DNA of 64,000 nucleotides from Odontesthes bonariensis. Its lineage: Eukaryota; Chordata; Actinopteri; Atheriniformes; Atherinopsidae. Location of the stretch: contig NC_134510.1 in NCBI RefSeq assembly GCF_027942865.1, positions 23,615,209 through 23,679,208 of the forward strand. Direction: 5' to 3'. Numbering within the stretch: the stretch's first letter is position 1; each line of letters begins with the position of its first letter. Below, piece by piece: positions 19,601-40,741 of the stretch. Below the pieces are notes generated by a model. The model saw only the letters and a program-made list of their open reading frames with translations. It was not told the origin of the DNA and did no database searches. A program made the position numbers and the translations under genes.

Positions 19601-21989
19601 TTTGACCTCGTCACCCAGCCAACAGCTCAATAAAGCATGATCTGCTTATCACATCAGAATCAGAATCAAGTTTATTGCCAAGTAGGTTTGCACCAAGGAA
19701 TTTGACTGAGTGTAGACGATATGTTTTCACGATCATTTCAAGATTCTTAAAGCATTCACATTATTCCAAAAATCCTCGGCATCATTGCTTTCATGAATTT
19801 ACCGATACCTTGATCATGTTGCATTGTTACTGTGTCATTATGAAAATAAGAACATCCCTTTCATTAAAATCATTCATTTCATGCTTCTTTTCTTTGTATC
19901 CGAGTCCGTGCTTGACCCTCTACAACCTCCTTCATTCGGCACTTTCAATTCCCCAAAAGTGCTTTCTGGTTTTGACCAGACGTTCCAAACCCTTCCGGTT
20001 ATCTTCGGGACTTTCCACCATCTACCTGCCCTGACACAACTTTTCATGCAGCGTCAGCATTTTAGACTGAGACGGATTTCATATACTTTATAATTTCCAC
20101 AAAGAAACTCATTTTTAATTCTCTTGATTTGTCTTATTCATTAATACTGGTGTTTCTATAAAGCACTTTAGTAAAACGTATGTGTTGCTTTGCTACTTTC
20201 TCAACTCCCCTCTTATCTGCGGTGTGTGCACGGTGGGATCTCAATCTTCTCGACACTCCATCTTATCGAACAGTAAGGTGCTCCACCGGCAGGCGCACAA
20301 GACATCCCAGAAATCTACAGCATCGTCGTGACCTTTAAGCTGCACGTCTTTCGTCTCCTGCCTTATTGGCTAACATTTTTTTCTAATTCGAATGAATAAT
20401 ATCCATCTATCCCCATCTCATTGCACGGTAATAAATGAGTTCCTGTTGGTAGCTTATGTTTATCATTCTTGTCTGTTGTCATTCACAGGTTCCGCTGTTC
20501 CAAAACCTGGACCTCCACCAATGGGACCAATGGGGCCTCCCTTCGGTGAGCCTTCTTTGCATTTGAAGTGCACTCCCTCAATTGGTGTATTTGTCTTCAT
20601 TTTAGCATCACAGTACACACACTGATACACAAAAAATACAAACATGTATCCTATAGGTCCCAGGTTTTCTGACTCAAGGTTTCAAGGAGAGTATCCCTCT
20701 CATGGTGGTCCACATGATGACTATCAAGCTGGAGAATATGGAGAAACGGGTTTTGGAGAATATGGAGAAACAGGTTTTGGAGGATACAACTCAAGAGACG
20801 ACTTTCCTGACCCGGGTATGGATCGGGGAGCTTACGCTGATGATATGGGCCATCACTCATCAGGGGGCGGGAACGGTTTTGGTCCTTGTGGTGGAGGAGA
20901 TGGCTATGAAAGGAGCGGGCTTCAGGATAACGGTCCAGAAAACATGTATCCTAATGATTACCAAGGAAGCCAGATGGAGGACAGTTATATGGACAGACCA
21001 ATGGACAAGCACATGGACAGACCAGGATTAATGGGAGCAGCTTCGGACAACAGCAACAGCAGCCTCCCTAATACCCTGCTTACATACCTGGTAGTTACCG
21101 TGTCCGCTACTCCTAAAAAAAATCAAATCAAATCAATAAATATAGTGGTATTTTGCCAACATGTGTTTTGCTTTGACGTTTTAGTAACCTTGTGAAAACT
21201 GTATTTTTAGGATAGTTTTAGGATAGAGAGTGAAAGTGACGCACAGCTGGTGCTCAAGGTGACGCAGAAACTAACAGATGTGCTGATGGAGTACAGACTG
21301 AGGAACGTGTCGGAGGTATGGAGCTCATTTTAAACCAATCATATTACAAGTAGTCCTGTTGTTAAATCTTTCTTTAGCTGTAGAAGATCAATCATTAAAG
21401 ATAAATGTTTGTTTCCACGACCCGAGTATTAGATTTTCATACGTTCTCAATCGTTTTGTTGCATTTTGAAATGTGAGTTTTGTCGCTTCTCCTTTTCAGG
21501 CACCGAGTGGCAACAACTTGCCAATGAGCTCCACAAGCTTCTCTGCACCGTCCCAATTGCAAAGCAATGATGACCGATTCTCAAGTAGTTTCTCAGGTAC
21601 CAGAGGTAAAAAAGAAAAAAAGTATCTTGTGAAACACAAACTCAGATTTTATACAGGACTAATGCAAGTCGTACTGAACGTCAAACTTTATTAGTAAAAC
21701 ATTGCTCTTACTCAAAAGTGCCTCAAATTTAGAACATACAAGAACAACGCAAGTAAAATAAGGACAAAGGTGGAGTAAAAAGAGTAGATCAAATATACAT
21801 CAGTATAATTCAATAAAAGAGGCACTTGTTTACTTGATGGTCATGAAAAGAATCCCAGTGAAAATGTGTCTGAAACAACTCTTCCTGCTTTCTGTACATC
21901 TTGGTGTCTTTTTTTTTTCCCCAGGTCCTTCCAGGTTCTCCGATGGTCCTTCCAGGTTCTCTGATGGTTCTTCCAGTTATTACAAATGA
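13685..21989 (+). CDS. U1/matrin-type zinc-finger protein with Gly-rich tail (unrecognised)
   Basis: Eleven coding exons: 13685-13756, 16916-16943, 17888-17965, 18059-18198, 18281-18406, 18598-18643, 20489-20545, 20657-21090, 21211-21315, 21500-21596, 21925-21989. They total 1248 nt, 415 aa, with all phases consistent. The ATG sits in an exon that starts at 13671 after a CTCACAG acceptor. The N-terminus is basic (QYQKKKPKRKQPHS). A segment with VWEYRSPSKSVPPHYQCKLC leads into one zinc finger with C80, C83, H95 and H101 (CX2CX11HX5H, the U1/matrin spacing that usually binds RNA or dsRNA). Residues ~183-327 are rich in Gly, Asp, Tyr and Met with repeats such as GEYGETGFG and MDRPMDKHMDRPG. A helical stretch of about 35 residues (IESESDAQLVLKVTQKLTDVLMEYRL) follows. 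The end repeats PSRFSDG twice before SSSYYK. It is probably a nuclear RNA-associated protein; that is inference. I do not know a gene name. Confidence 0.85.
14887..15562 (+). mobile_element. L2-type LINE 3' fragment, internally deleted
   Basis: Lies in the first coding intron of the zinc-finger gene. It preserves reverse-transcriptase C-terminal text (MQNCFLQLNSDKTEIIVCGP, then HLETLSLKP, LDSDLNF), then jumps to the terminal SLPEDV-type segment and the 3' tail TGCCTCGTGTACGAATTGTGCTC...AAATAAACTTGCC. Compared with the copy at 28915-30200, the part between the two segments is missing, and the reading frame is broken. It is dead. L2/Maui-like assignment is from memory of fish LINE proteins. Confidence 0.85.
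17256..17310 (+). mobile_element. L2-type LINE 3' tail only
   Basis: About 55 bp almost identical to the end of the copy at 14887-15562 (TTGCCTTGTGTACGAATTGT and ACAAATAAACCTGCC). It is a severely 5'-truncated insertion. Confidence 0.75.
18743..18782. repeat. 17-bp perfect inverted repeat (hairpin)
   Basis: Arms 18743-18759 and 18766-18782 (TTACTTTCAGTCCACAG and its complement) flank a 6-nt loop. It is in an intron of the zinc-finger gene. The stem is too short for a microRNA precursor; it may be a small palindromic repeat. Confidence 0.8.
19655..19715. repeat. Interspersed-repeat tail fragment
   Basis: AGAATCAGAATCAAGTTTAT followed by TGCCAAGTAGGTTTG and AAGGAATTTGACT resembles a tail found at many places in fish genomes (from memory). 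No coding part is seen. Confidence 0.45.
20176..20255. repeat. Short repeat shared with 30955-31045
   Basis: TGTTGCTTTGCTACTTTCTC followed by AACTCCC, TCTTATCTGC, GGTGTG and CGGTGGGAT recurs with a small gap at 30955-31045 in tmem67. It is an interspersed repeat of unknown family. Confidence 0.6.
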
Positions 21990-22255
21990 TGACTCCTCAA
22001 TCTTCTCATCCATCTGTCCTACACGCACACCATTCACGACTGTAGAGGAGCCTGTGCTGTAAATCTGCAGTTCTTTTTTTCCTTTTTTTTTTTAAAAAAC
22101 GTCCTTAGAATATGGGTAAAGTTACGTTGACATCCATACGTTTTCAACAGTTTGTCAGCCGTGAGAGTGTATAACAGTTGCCCCCCCTCCCAATATCTAA
22201 TAAACATTCTGGAAAAACATTTGCCTAAATGTGAAATCATTCTGAAGGTAACTAC

Positions 22256-22261
22256 AATAAA
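22256..22261 (+). promoter_or_regulatory. Poly(A) signal of the zinc-finger gene
   Basis: AATAAA about 270 nt after the TGA stop at 21987-21989. Confidence 0.5.
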
Positions 22262-22584
22262 ATGATCTCTCCTAAAACCTTTACTTCAGGGTCCAGTGAG
22301 AAAAATGTACATGATGATTTTATCTCTTCTGTAAGAGACAAACTGGGATTTCCAGAATGCCGGTGCAGAACAGGTCTGTACACATAGCATCGGCCGTTCT
22401 GCTCCACTGTTGTCTGCGGCATGCATGCCTTCATCAGTTTCAAAGATGGTCCCGTTCCAAAAATGCAATGAACACAATCCCTGAGCTCCACTGGAAACAT
22501 CTCTTGGGTTAATAAGTAGATCGTGTGTTTAAACATTTATTTTTGATGGCTTAGAATGAACATAGAGGGTAAAGACAGCCTCCG

Positions 22585-22590
22585 TTTATT
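22585..22590 (-). promoter_or_regulatory. rbm12b: Candidate rbm12b poly(A) signal
   Basis: AATAAA on the minus strand about 115 nt past the stop; a second lies at 22536-22541. Confidence 0.45.
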
Positions 22591-22705
22591 GGAGATGAAT
22601 CGATTCACAACGAGTAGCTTTCAGTGCAATCTGAACCGTTGCCAAACGGCAAACTTTAAAGAGGAAAACAGCATTTCAGTCCAATCTGTGCTTCATTGAA
22701 CTTCC

Positions 22706-24430
22706 TCAAACTTTTGCTAAGATGTCCTCCATCTGCTTTAAGGTTATGCGGGTAAGAAGCACTTTTGTCCCCAGGAAGTCTCTACCATGAATCCTTTGAG
22801 CATGCGCCGCTAGTTTTTCTGATTCAAACCTAAGTACAGCCTCACCGATGCCGTTGCCCTCGCTGTCATGCAATACGACGATATCCTCCATCTTCAGTTT
22901 GTCTTTGCAGAACAGGCTCTTGATTTGACTTTTCTTCACAGATGCAGGCATGTTTCTAACAAACAGGCACATTTGAGCTGCTTGGTCCTGGTGCACGCTT
23001 GGCGGCACCTCTACCATCTCAGATAAAGCCCCGGATCGTCTCTGTAATCTTGGATCTGTCAGACAGGATCTTTGATTCTTGGGGTGGGTTTTGGCCATCA
23101 TTAGCTTCATCTCCGCTTTAGTGATCGATGAAACCTTAATGGCCCCAGAGCCCACGTGGCAGCCGGAGAGATTCATCGCGTAGTCGAAGTCTTCGGTGCT
23201 GTTAAAAATCACAAAAGAGGTGTCTGTCGTGTTGCCCGCTTTGTCAAGCAGATGAAGGATGTTTTTGTGTGAAATGTTTGGACATCTAAACAATTCTTTA
23301 ATTTCAGTCTTGGTTATACTTTTGGGTAGATTGCTGACCATGACTACGTACACCATGGTTTGCGATAATGGGGTCTTTGGGTCAGCAACAGATTTAGGCC
23401 TTTTTGATGGTTTAAATGGAAACTGGGTGGCAGCCGGCCTCTTGAGATGCAGCACCGAAGTGGACTTATTTCTCAGATTAGCACTTTGATTAAGAGAGTG
23501 TTGCTGAGGTTTATGTCCTGCCCCAACATTAAAAGCTTGCTCACATTCTTGCAGAGCAGCGGTCCACATTTTCTCATCTGCTTCTTGTACCTTGACGCAG
23601 ATGGAGCCCAATGAGCGTCGGTCGAAGCGAAGAGCATCGAATGCATCTTGCACTTTTGCAAACTTCGCAAGGCAGCCATGACCAGGTCCCAGCCGCACAT
23701 TTACAATGGCTTCCTGTACGGTCAACCCTTTGAAAAAATGGCAGATGTCTTTTTTGGTAGTTGATGCCGACAGGCCGAAGAGCCTGACATAGCCTGGCTT
23801 GGAGTTCAGGGTTTGTTCTGGTGTGCTCACCTCTTCAGACAGAGCGGCTGGGCTGTCAGCCATGGGAGAGTCAACTTCAGGTACTGCCGTATGCGTTGAC
23901 TTAAGACCTTGTAGGACAGTACAAAGTCCAAGAAAAAAGGCTGTACTGGAATCCAAAGGTTTTGCACTTGAAGCTGGCTCGTTTTCAGAATCGGGATGAG
24001 TATGCTGTGCATTAGAAGGTGGCAGATTGGCAGTATCAGGATCAATTGGCCATGCGGCAGAAGATGAAAGGTTTGCAATATTGTCAACATGTGACCTTGC
24101 ATTCAACGTGTGCTCTGCAGCTGAAAGTGACTGAGGTTTCCCGACAGTGAGCGCAGAAGTTTTCTTCTTCAACAGTGATTGTAGTTTTTGCTCCAGCTCC
24201 GCCATGCTGCTTATGTGCAGGGTCACCATAGACCCTTTAAGTAGAAGTCCACTTTGCCGGATGGCAAGCTGTGCATCTCTATCATTGCTGAATGCAATAA
24301 AGGCCTCTCTGAGACGTCCTCCTACAATGTACACTCCTCCGTCAGGTATGTGCAGATAATCAAAGAAGGTCCGTATATCTTCAGTGCCCGCCTTCACATC
24401 CAGGCCTTGAAGTCGCAGGATTATAGTCAT
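22706..24430 (-). CDS. rbm12b: RNA-binding motif protein 12B
   Basis: A single uninterrupted coding exon of 574 aa. It starts MTIILRLQGLDV, matching the RBM12B N-terminal quasi-RRM (human MAVVIRLLGLPF), and continues with IPDGGVYIVGG and REAFIAFSNDRDA. Four RRM-like domains lie at roughly residues 3-80, 215-290, 358-435 and 487-565. The last contains CLFVRNMPASV and GIGEAVLRFESE, and the tail FLGTKVLLTRIT is the RBM12B C-terminus. The protein is much shorter than human RBM12B (about 1000 aa), mainly because the long repetitive central part is absent. An acceptor (TTTTCAG) at 24456-24458 precedes the ATG, so a 5' noncoding exon is expected, as is usual for this gene. The human neighbour on this side is also TMEM67, head to head. 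Function is poorly known; RNA binding is inferred from the RRMs. Confidence 0.93.
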   Translation of the reverse strand: MTIILRLQGLDVKAGTEDIRTFFDYLHIPDGGVYIVGGRLREAFIAFSNDRDAQLAIRQSGLLLKGSMVTLHISSMAELEQKLQSLLKKKTSALTVGKPQSLSAAEHTLNARSHVDNIANLSSSAAWPIDPDTANLPPSNAQHTHPDSENEPASSAKPLDSSTAFFLGLCTVLQGLKSTHTAVPEVDSPMADSPAALSEEVSTPEQTLNSKPGYVRLFGLSASTTKKDICHFFKGLTVQEAIVNVRLGPGHGCLAKFAKVQDAFDALRFDRRSLGSICVKVQEADEKMWTAALQECEQAFNVGAGHKPQQHSLNQSANLRNKSTSVLHLKRPAATQFPFKPSKRPKSVADPKTPLSQTMVYVVMVSNLPKSITKTEIKELFRCPNISHKNILHLLDKAGNTTDTSFVIFNSTEDFDYAMNLSGCHVGSGAIKVSSITKAEMKLMMAKTHPKNQRSCLTDPRLQRRSGALSEMVEVPPSVHQDQAAQMCLFVRNMPASVKKSQIKSLFCKDKLKMEDIVVLHDSEGNGIGEAVLRFESEKLAAHAQRIHGRDFLGTKVLLTRITLKQMEDILAKV

Positions 24431-25673
24431 TTTTATTGTTCGGGCAGGGTAGAGTCTGAAAATTTAGAGAGCTTTGGTGAAAAAGGCGGTCAACATTAGT
24501 TTCATGTTGGAATATAACAAGCCATATAACGCCAGAGAAAACACGTGGGTCATGCGGTAAAGTTGGAACGCGGAAAATACAGAAAAATATTTTCTGCCCA
24601 AATGAAACACGCAAACATGCTCACCACAGTCGGTTATTAAAAAAAAAAAAAAAAAAAACAATGTTAAAAGGCGGATTCTGTCAGCGTTGTCTTCCCTCCC
24701 GTCCTGCCTCAACTTAGTCGTCGCAATGAATAAAAAAAAAAATTGTGGCGCCTCCCCACCTCTACGATGCAAATTATTCCCTCCATTTACGTTCAATGGC
24801 CCTGAGATTTTGTGAAAGACATTACTGCCATCTACTGGACTGGAGTGGGAACTACAAGACAACTCCTGCTAGATAAACAGCATCCGCCTTTAGTCCCCAA
24901 ACTGCGACATCTTGGGTACATTTTTTATACGCATTTGCTGTAGGTCACTTCCGAAGTTGCAGTACATTCTAATCCGATGACATACATCATACATTACATC
25001 ATAGAAAAACAACAGAGTTAACAGAAGAAGAAAAAATTATATAGGTTGGGATACATGTTATAATGTCAGCTAAAATAAACAGGTAAAAAACAAAACAAAG
25101 ACTACTCACAATATTGACCCTGAAAGTGCACAATCTTAGATATTTCAGGATACGCTCGTGTCTCCTCTAGAGAGAGCGGTCCCATTTTGCCTTTTTGTTT
25201 GAAGTTCTTTTTTTCTTGAGCAGCAGTCAGCAATCCACTCATCGCCTTTGTAAGGCTTCTAAGAATATCTTAAAATATATCAGATATATTCCTTCCAATT
25301 GGTTTTGGCACATCTTCACATTTCAAAGTCGTACTTACCTGATTTTGTTAGATTGTGTGGTTCTTCTCTTGAGGACTCAGCAATACATTTTTGTGTTTTG
25401 CTGAGGGACAGAAAGGAAGATTAATCTGCATAGCTGCTGTACTTGCATTTCCTGCCAACAGCTCCCTTAGGGGACTCCCCTGTGACTCATACATTCTTGT
25501 TTAAAATTACAGGGGACTCAACACAGCAGTTTTATGACAAAAATATTTTCTAAAATATCCCTTTACGGAAAGGTATTAACTCATCTATGAAATGGTTTAT
25601 GCTCTGTTTGAATTAGTCTGTTTGCAACTCTATGAGTGTACTCTTTAAGCTTTTGCTTCAGGTTTCAAACAAA

Positions 25674-25722
<49 letters not shown>

Positions 25723-26305
25723 TTTTTTTTTTTTTACCTGTCAAGCACTCTGATACCCTGTTCCAAGTTAGGCTCTTAAATATCTAACAGTGTCTTATAT
25801 AACCCTAAAATATCCTAATATAGTGATTGGTAAACCTGTCAGTGACTATTCAGGTACAGTGATGTCTTCTGATTTGCTGCTCAGCTCAAATTAGTTCCAC
25901 CTGTTGGGTCTGTCATGAAACCTCTCTTTGGATGATACTGCTACATCATTTAACATGTAGGGAAAGTTAAGTGTTACGGAGGAAAATGATTGGTATAAAA
26001 TTTTGGGAAATACTCTTAAAACTCAAAGTAAAGACATTAAAATGTGTGTTTCATCCCAGCCCAAACTTCTGAGGTATTAAAAAGGAATGAAAGAAAAGCA
26101 GCAAATTTGAATCGATAAAGCTGAAAATGTATATTGTTTAAAATGTTCACCTCTTTGGTAAATGTAGTAAAGTACAACATTCTCCCTTGAAAAACTTTTT
26201 TATCCTTAAACCCTGGTCTGGTCTGGCGTCGAACGCATGCGAGGAGCTTTACGTCATCACGCAGGGTGAAGTATTGTGGGTAAAAAAGGAGGACCTTTGT
26301 TTACC
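24431..26305. promoter_or_regulatory. Divergent rbm12b-tmem67 intergenic region
   Basis: 1.9 kb between head-to-head genes. It holds a poly-A run (24640-24658) and a (TA)n tract (25678-25718). Next to tmem67, a CRE-like TTACGTCA at about 26249-26256 lies 50 bp before the ATG within a locally GC-richer stretch. No TATA box and no gene are seen. Confidence 0.5.
25678..25718. repeat. (TA)n microsatellite
   Basis: About 20 TA units followed by a poly-T run. Confidence 0.93.
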
Positions 26306-37524
<11,219 letters not shown>

Positions 37525-37705
37525 ATCTCTGCTTTTATTTGAAGCTTTCGGTGTTGCTCAGTGGTTCAAAGATGTTTACTGTTCACAGCTTGTGAATCAT
37601 TTTCTATTTGTACTTTTTCATTGCTGTTACAGTGTTTTCACTGTTGTTTTATGAGGTAAAACTATTTTTGGAAAATATCTCCATGTTGTGTTTTTTTTTT
37701 TACTG

Positions 37706-37711
37706 AATAAA
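37706..37711 (+). promoter_or_regulatory. tmem67: tmem67 poly(A) signal
   Basis: AATAAA about 180 nt after the stop codon, followed by a GT-rich stretch. Confidence 0.75.
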
Positions 37712-38197
37712 TTGTTTTTATATGGAAACGACGCTGTGTTGAGTTTTGTTTTGAAGTAATGAAATGGGAGCTCTAACTCTTATTTGAATTGTAACGTTAT
37801 ATGGATTTGCCAAACTCCTCTGCTAATATGCGCCAGCAGAATAATCTTATCTTAATATCAAAATTGTGATGTAACATCTATCTTGATAGAATTAGTTCTA
37901 GTTTGAGGTTTATTAAAAGTTTGTTGTGTAGTTTGATTTACTCAGGAAGTCGCTGGTTAACTGAGGCTCACTATCACACATGGATACTGTAGCTGATTAA
38001 CTCCAACTGACACTTTTGTGAATATTGACTTAAATCATCTGGGTTTTTTTCATGACAATAATTTTTCACTCATATTGAAAATGTTTATTGAGTAACTTCT
38101 CCTCTTCCATCATGAGGAATTCTATGCAGCATCTGATTTAAGACGGCACAGAAAAGAAAGATGAACGTGGTATGAATATGCACTGTTCAGCTGTAGT

Positions 38198-38640
38198 TTG
38201 TGTTGGTGCAGTTTTTGTAGGAGTGATTTGATGCCACCAACTGGAAATGCAGAACATGCTAAATCAGCTGAACGTGTTTCAATCGGTTCAGCTCAGATCC
38301 AGATCCTCCTCCTCTGCCTCCAGCAACACAGACTTCACACCCTACCTGTTCCCACATCCTGCCACCTTCATAATGTCACCCTCCACCACTGTCTCATAGT
38401 GTCACTGCCTCACCAACACCTCCCCCCATATTAGGACACAGTGACCTCTGCCTCCCTCTACGGCCTGTGTGGATAGAATGAACCAGAACAAGGGTGTGGG
38501 CCCCAGGGTCCTGAAGGCCTGTGGGAAACACCTGTGTGGGATTCTACAGCACCTCTTCAACCTTGGCCTGAGTCAGGAGAAGGTTCCAGTGCCAACATCC
38601 CACATTTTTCCAGTGCCTAACAAAAATATCTCATGCAGTT
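38198..38640 (+). mobile_element. Non-LTR retrotransposon remnant (RT region)
   Basis: A 60-aa frame containing GPRVLKACGKHLCGILQHLF and LGLSQEKVP resembles the N-terminal part of fish LINE reverse transcriptases (PRVLKACAEQL...FNLSL motif, from memory). Diverged and truncated. Confidence 0.6.
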
Positions 38641-38800
38641 GCCATGAGTGACAACAAAAACAATTAAAATATATTTCTACGACAATGTAACTTCTCTTAA
38701 TGACAAACGTGTACTATTGTAACGTTCATTTCTTTAAAAGATTCATATTTATTCACATTTAAACTACCTGAATTTGACTGGTACCGTGCGCGTGTGTGGG

Positions 38801-38932
38801 CTTTACATAACGTCATGGCGTATGCCGTTATTCAGCCAATCAGCGTTCAGTTTGAGGTGCGGCGCTCAGGAATAATACGAGAGCGGAGGCGTCGGCGTCA
38901 AGTCATGAACTTTTTCGCATCACACGGTTGAG
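38801..38932 (+). promoter_or_regulatory. pdp1: pdp1 promoter and 5' noncoding exon
   Basis: A GC-richer patch with a CRE-like TAACGTCA (38808-38815) and a CCAAT box (38836-38840). A candidate noncoding exon ends at the GAG|GTAAGT donor at 38932. The next exon starts at 40729 and contains the pdp1 ATG, so this is the likely transcription start region. The TSS itself cannot be placed. Confidence 0.55.
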
Positions 38933-40741
38933 GTAAGTCCGAATATTACTCTGTTTTCTCACAAAGAGGCTTATTTACACTTGGACTGAGATATTTTATA
39001 CCCGGTGCAGCGGTGAATTATGTAGGCAGACCAGTTTGACGTTTGTTGGTGGGTGTAACCTGCACACAACCAGCTACTATTAGCACAAATTAGGCTTCTT
39101 AACCTCTCTGACTGACTTGGTTTGAATTTGAGAGCTGATTTCTTTCCATCTCTTTATTTAATTTTGTGGCATCGTTTGTTATCCTTGCACAGCCCAGAAA
39201 TTGTTCAGGTGTTAGGTTATTGATTTCTATTCCCGCTTTGCAATTAGCTCGGCGGAGCTAGTGATGTCAACAAACATGGCAACTTTCTTGGCGAGCTCAC
39301 AGTTGGGATGGGCCCTCAGTGGTCTGTGTGACTCATGCTTAGTTTGGATTTAAGGAGGTCTTTTGTCTAAATCTCTTATTTCAACACAGCAGGGTCAGTC
39401 TGATAGCATTCAAGTGCCCTGTTTTTCAGCCTGAGTCCTCACTTGTGCTGCTGCACCTTTCTTCATTAACATGAGACATGAAGGAGATTTCCTATTAGGG
39501 GCTGCAGATATATTTAAGTTAGAAAATTGGAGCAGATTTTATGGGGGGACTCGGTCAGGATGTGGTTCGGTTGGCCTTGACCAGTCACAACATTTCTAGA
39601 GAACCAAATGTCAGGGCTGAATTACTGCCAAGGCTATTTTTAACAGAGCGTGCTGCACTGTTGACCTACACTTGTAGAAGAGTGGAAAGCTGCTACTCAA
39701 GCCGGTTGTCAACTCCGCTGGTACCTTCTCTGATTTAGAGTTTAAAGATTCAAGACGAAATATGTAACCGTCTCAAAATGTTGAGCTTTAAAGCGGCTGT
39801 TAGTGTCTCATACCTGTATGAAGCTCAGCATTACCCCTATTTTACATTACGGCACGTCAGCTTATGTCAGAGTTACAAGATCAGATTCCAGTTCCGACAT
39901 CCCTGCATTGATTGAACTTCAAAAAGTTTTGGCAAGATGTGCAAAATGGATAGATGAATCAGAAGAATATGACCAAAGAAATCCTCTCTTCATACATACG
40001 CTGCTCTCTCCCCTGATTTTCCCCTCCCTGTTCCTCCCCCCTCCTATAATGCCTGAAAGTGCATTCAAGTCTGACCTCCAAGGGCAGAAAATGCATAACT
40101 TTACCTGCCAATGAAAGTGCTTGAGTGGCCAGAAGTATTTGAAACATTCTCTACATAGACATTATACCTTTTGATCTTTTCTTTTCTTTCTCTGCTTCTT
40201 TCGAGTTTGATAGCCTTGAATTAATCAGTGTCACTGCACTGAAACCAATTTAGGTTTCACAATCCTCAAGGGAACAGGAAAATGTGAAGCCCACAGAAGT
40301 GTAGGTCTTTGCGGATCCAGTGCATGTGGTTAATCAGCAACCTGTTTAAAGCCCACAAGTAAAATATGTGAGCGTTCACAGCAGGGATTGTGTAAAAAGA
40401 GACACAAAAGATAAAGATTGATCGATTATACAGACATTCACTGTCCTGGGACATTGTGGTAGATCGCAGGTTTTTGTTTGTTCACACTCAGTTTTTGGTG
40501 TGTTTTGCTGGAACTGCCTATCTGTCCCAACAGTGAAACCTCATCACATAGTCTCAGTTTGTTTGCACAATGTTTGCTTAATGGTGTATTCAGGGAACAC
40601 TCTGTTTTCTGTAGATAAATGCGTCTTTTTCCAGCTTCCAGACTCCTGTACTTCTGACCTCTTGACGTGCTTCATCCAAAGGTGTGTACACAGCGGTAAT
40701 TTATTTTTATTTTTTTGTGTGCCTGCAGAGCGTGGTCAGCA

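Larger units (their letters stand above)
21990..22705. other. 3' UTRs of two convergent genes
   Basis: The zinc-finger gene (plus) and rbm12b (minus) converge here with 716 bp between stop codons. AATAAA occurs on plus at 22256-22261 (and AATAAA near 22198), and on minus at 22585-22590 and 22536-22541. Overlap of the two transcript ends is possible. No further gene is supported. Confidence 0.6.
37525..38800. other. tmem67 3' UTR and tmem67-pdp1 intergenic region
   Basis: Holds the tmem67 poly(A) signal and a LINE remnant (38198-38640). Otherwise it is AT-rich and shows no gene. Confidence 0.5.

Noticed and set aside
19380-19640. Possible LTR-like segment ending in AATAAAGC
   Set aside because: No matching second copy, no TG...CA ends and no primer-binding site found; not enough to call an element.
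20651-20860. Minus-strand frame rich in Leu/His repeats
   Set aside because: Antisense of the Gly-rich repeats of the zinc-finger gene exon.
39780-40114. 103-codon frame in pdp1 intron 1
   Set aside because: Begins and ends without splice or start context; no recognisable protein.
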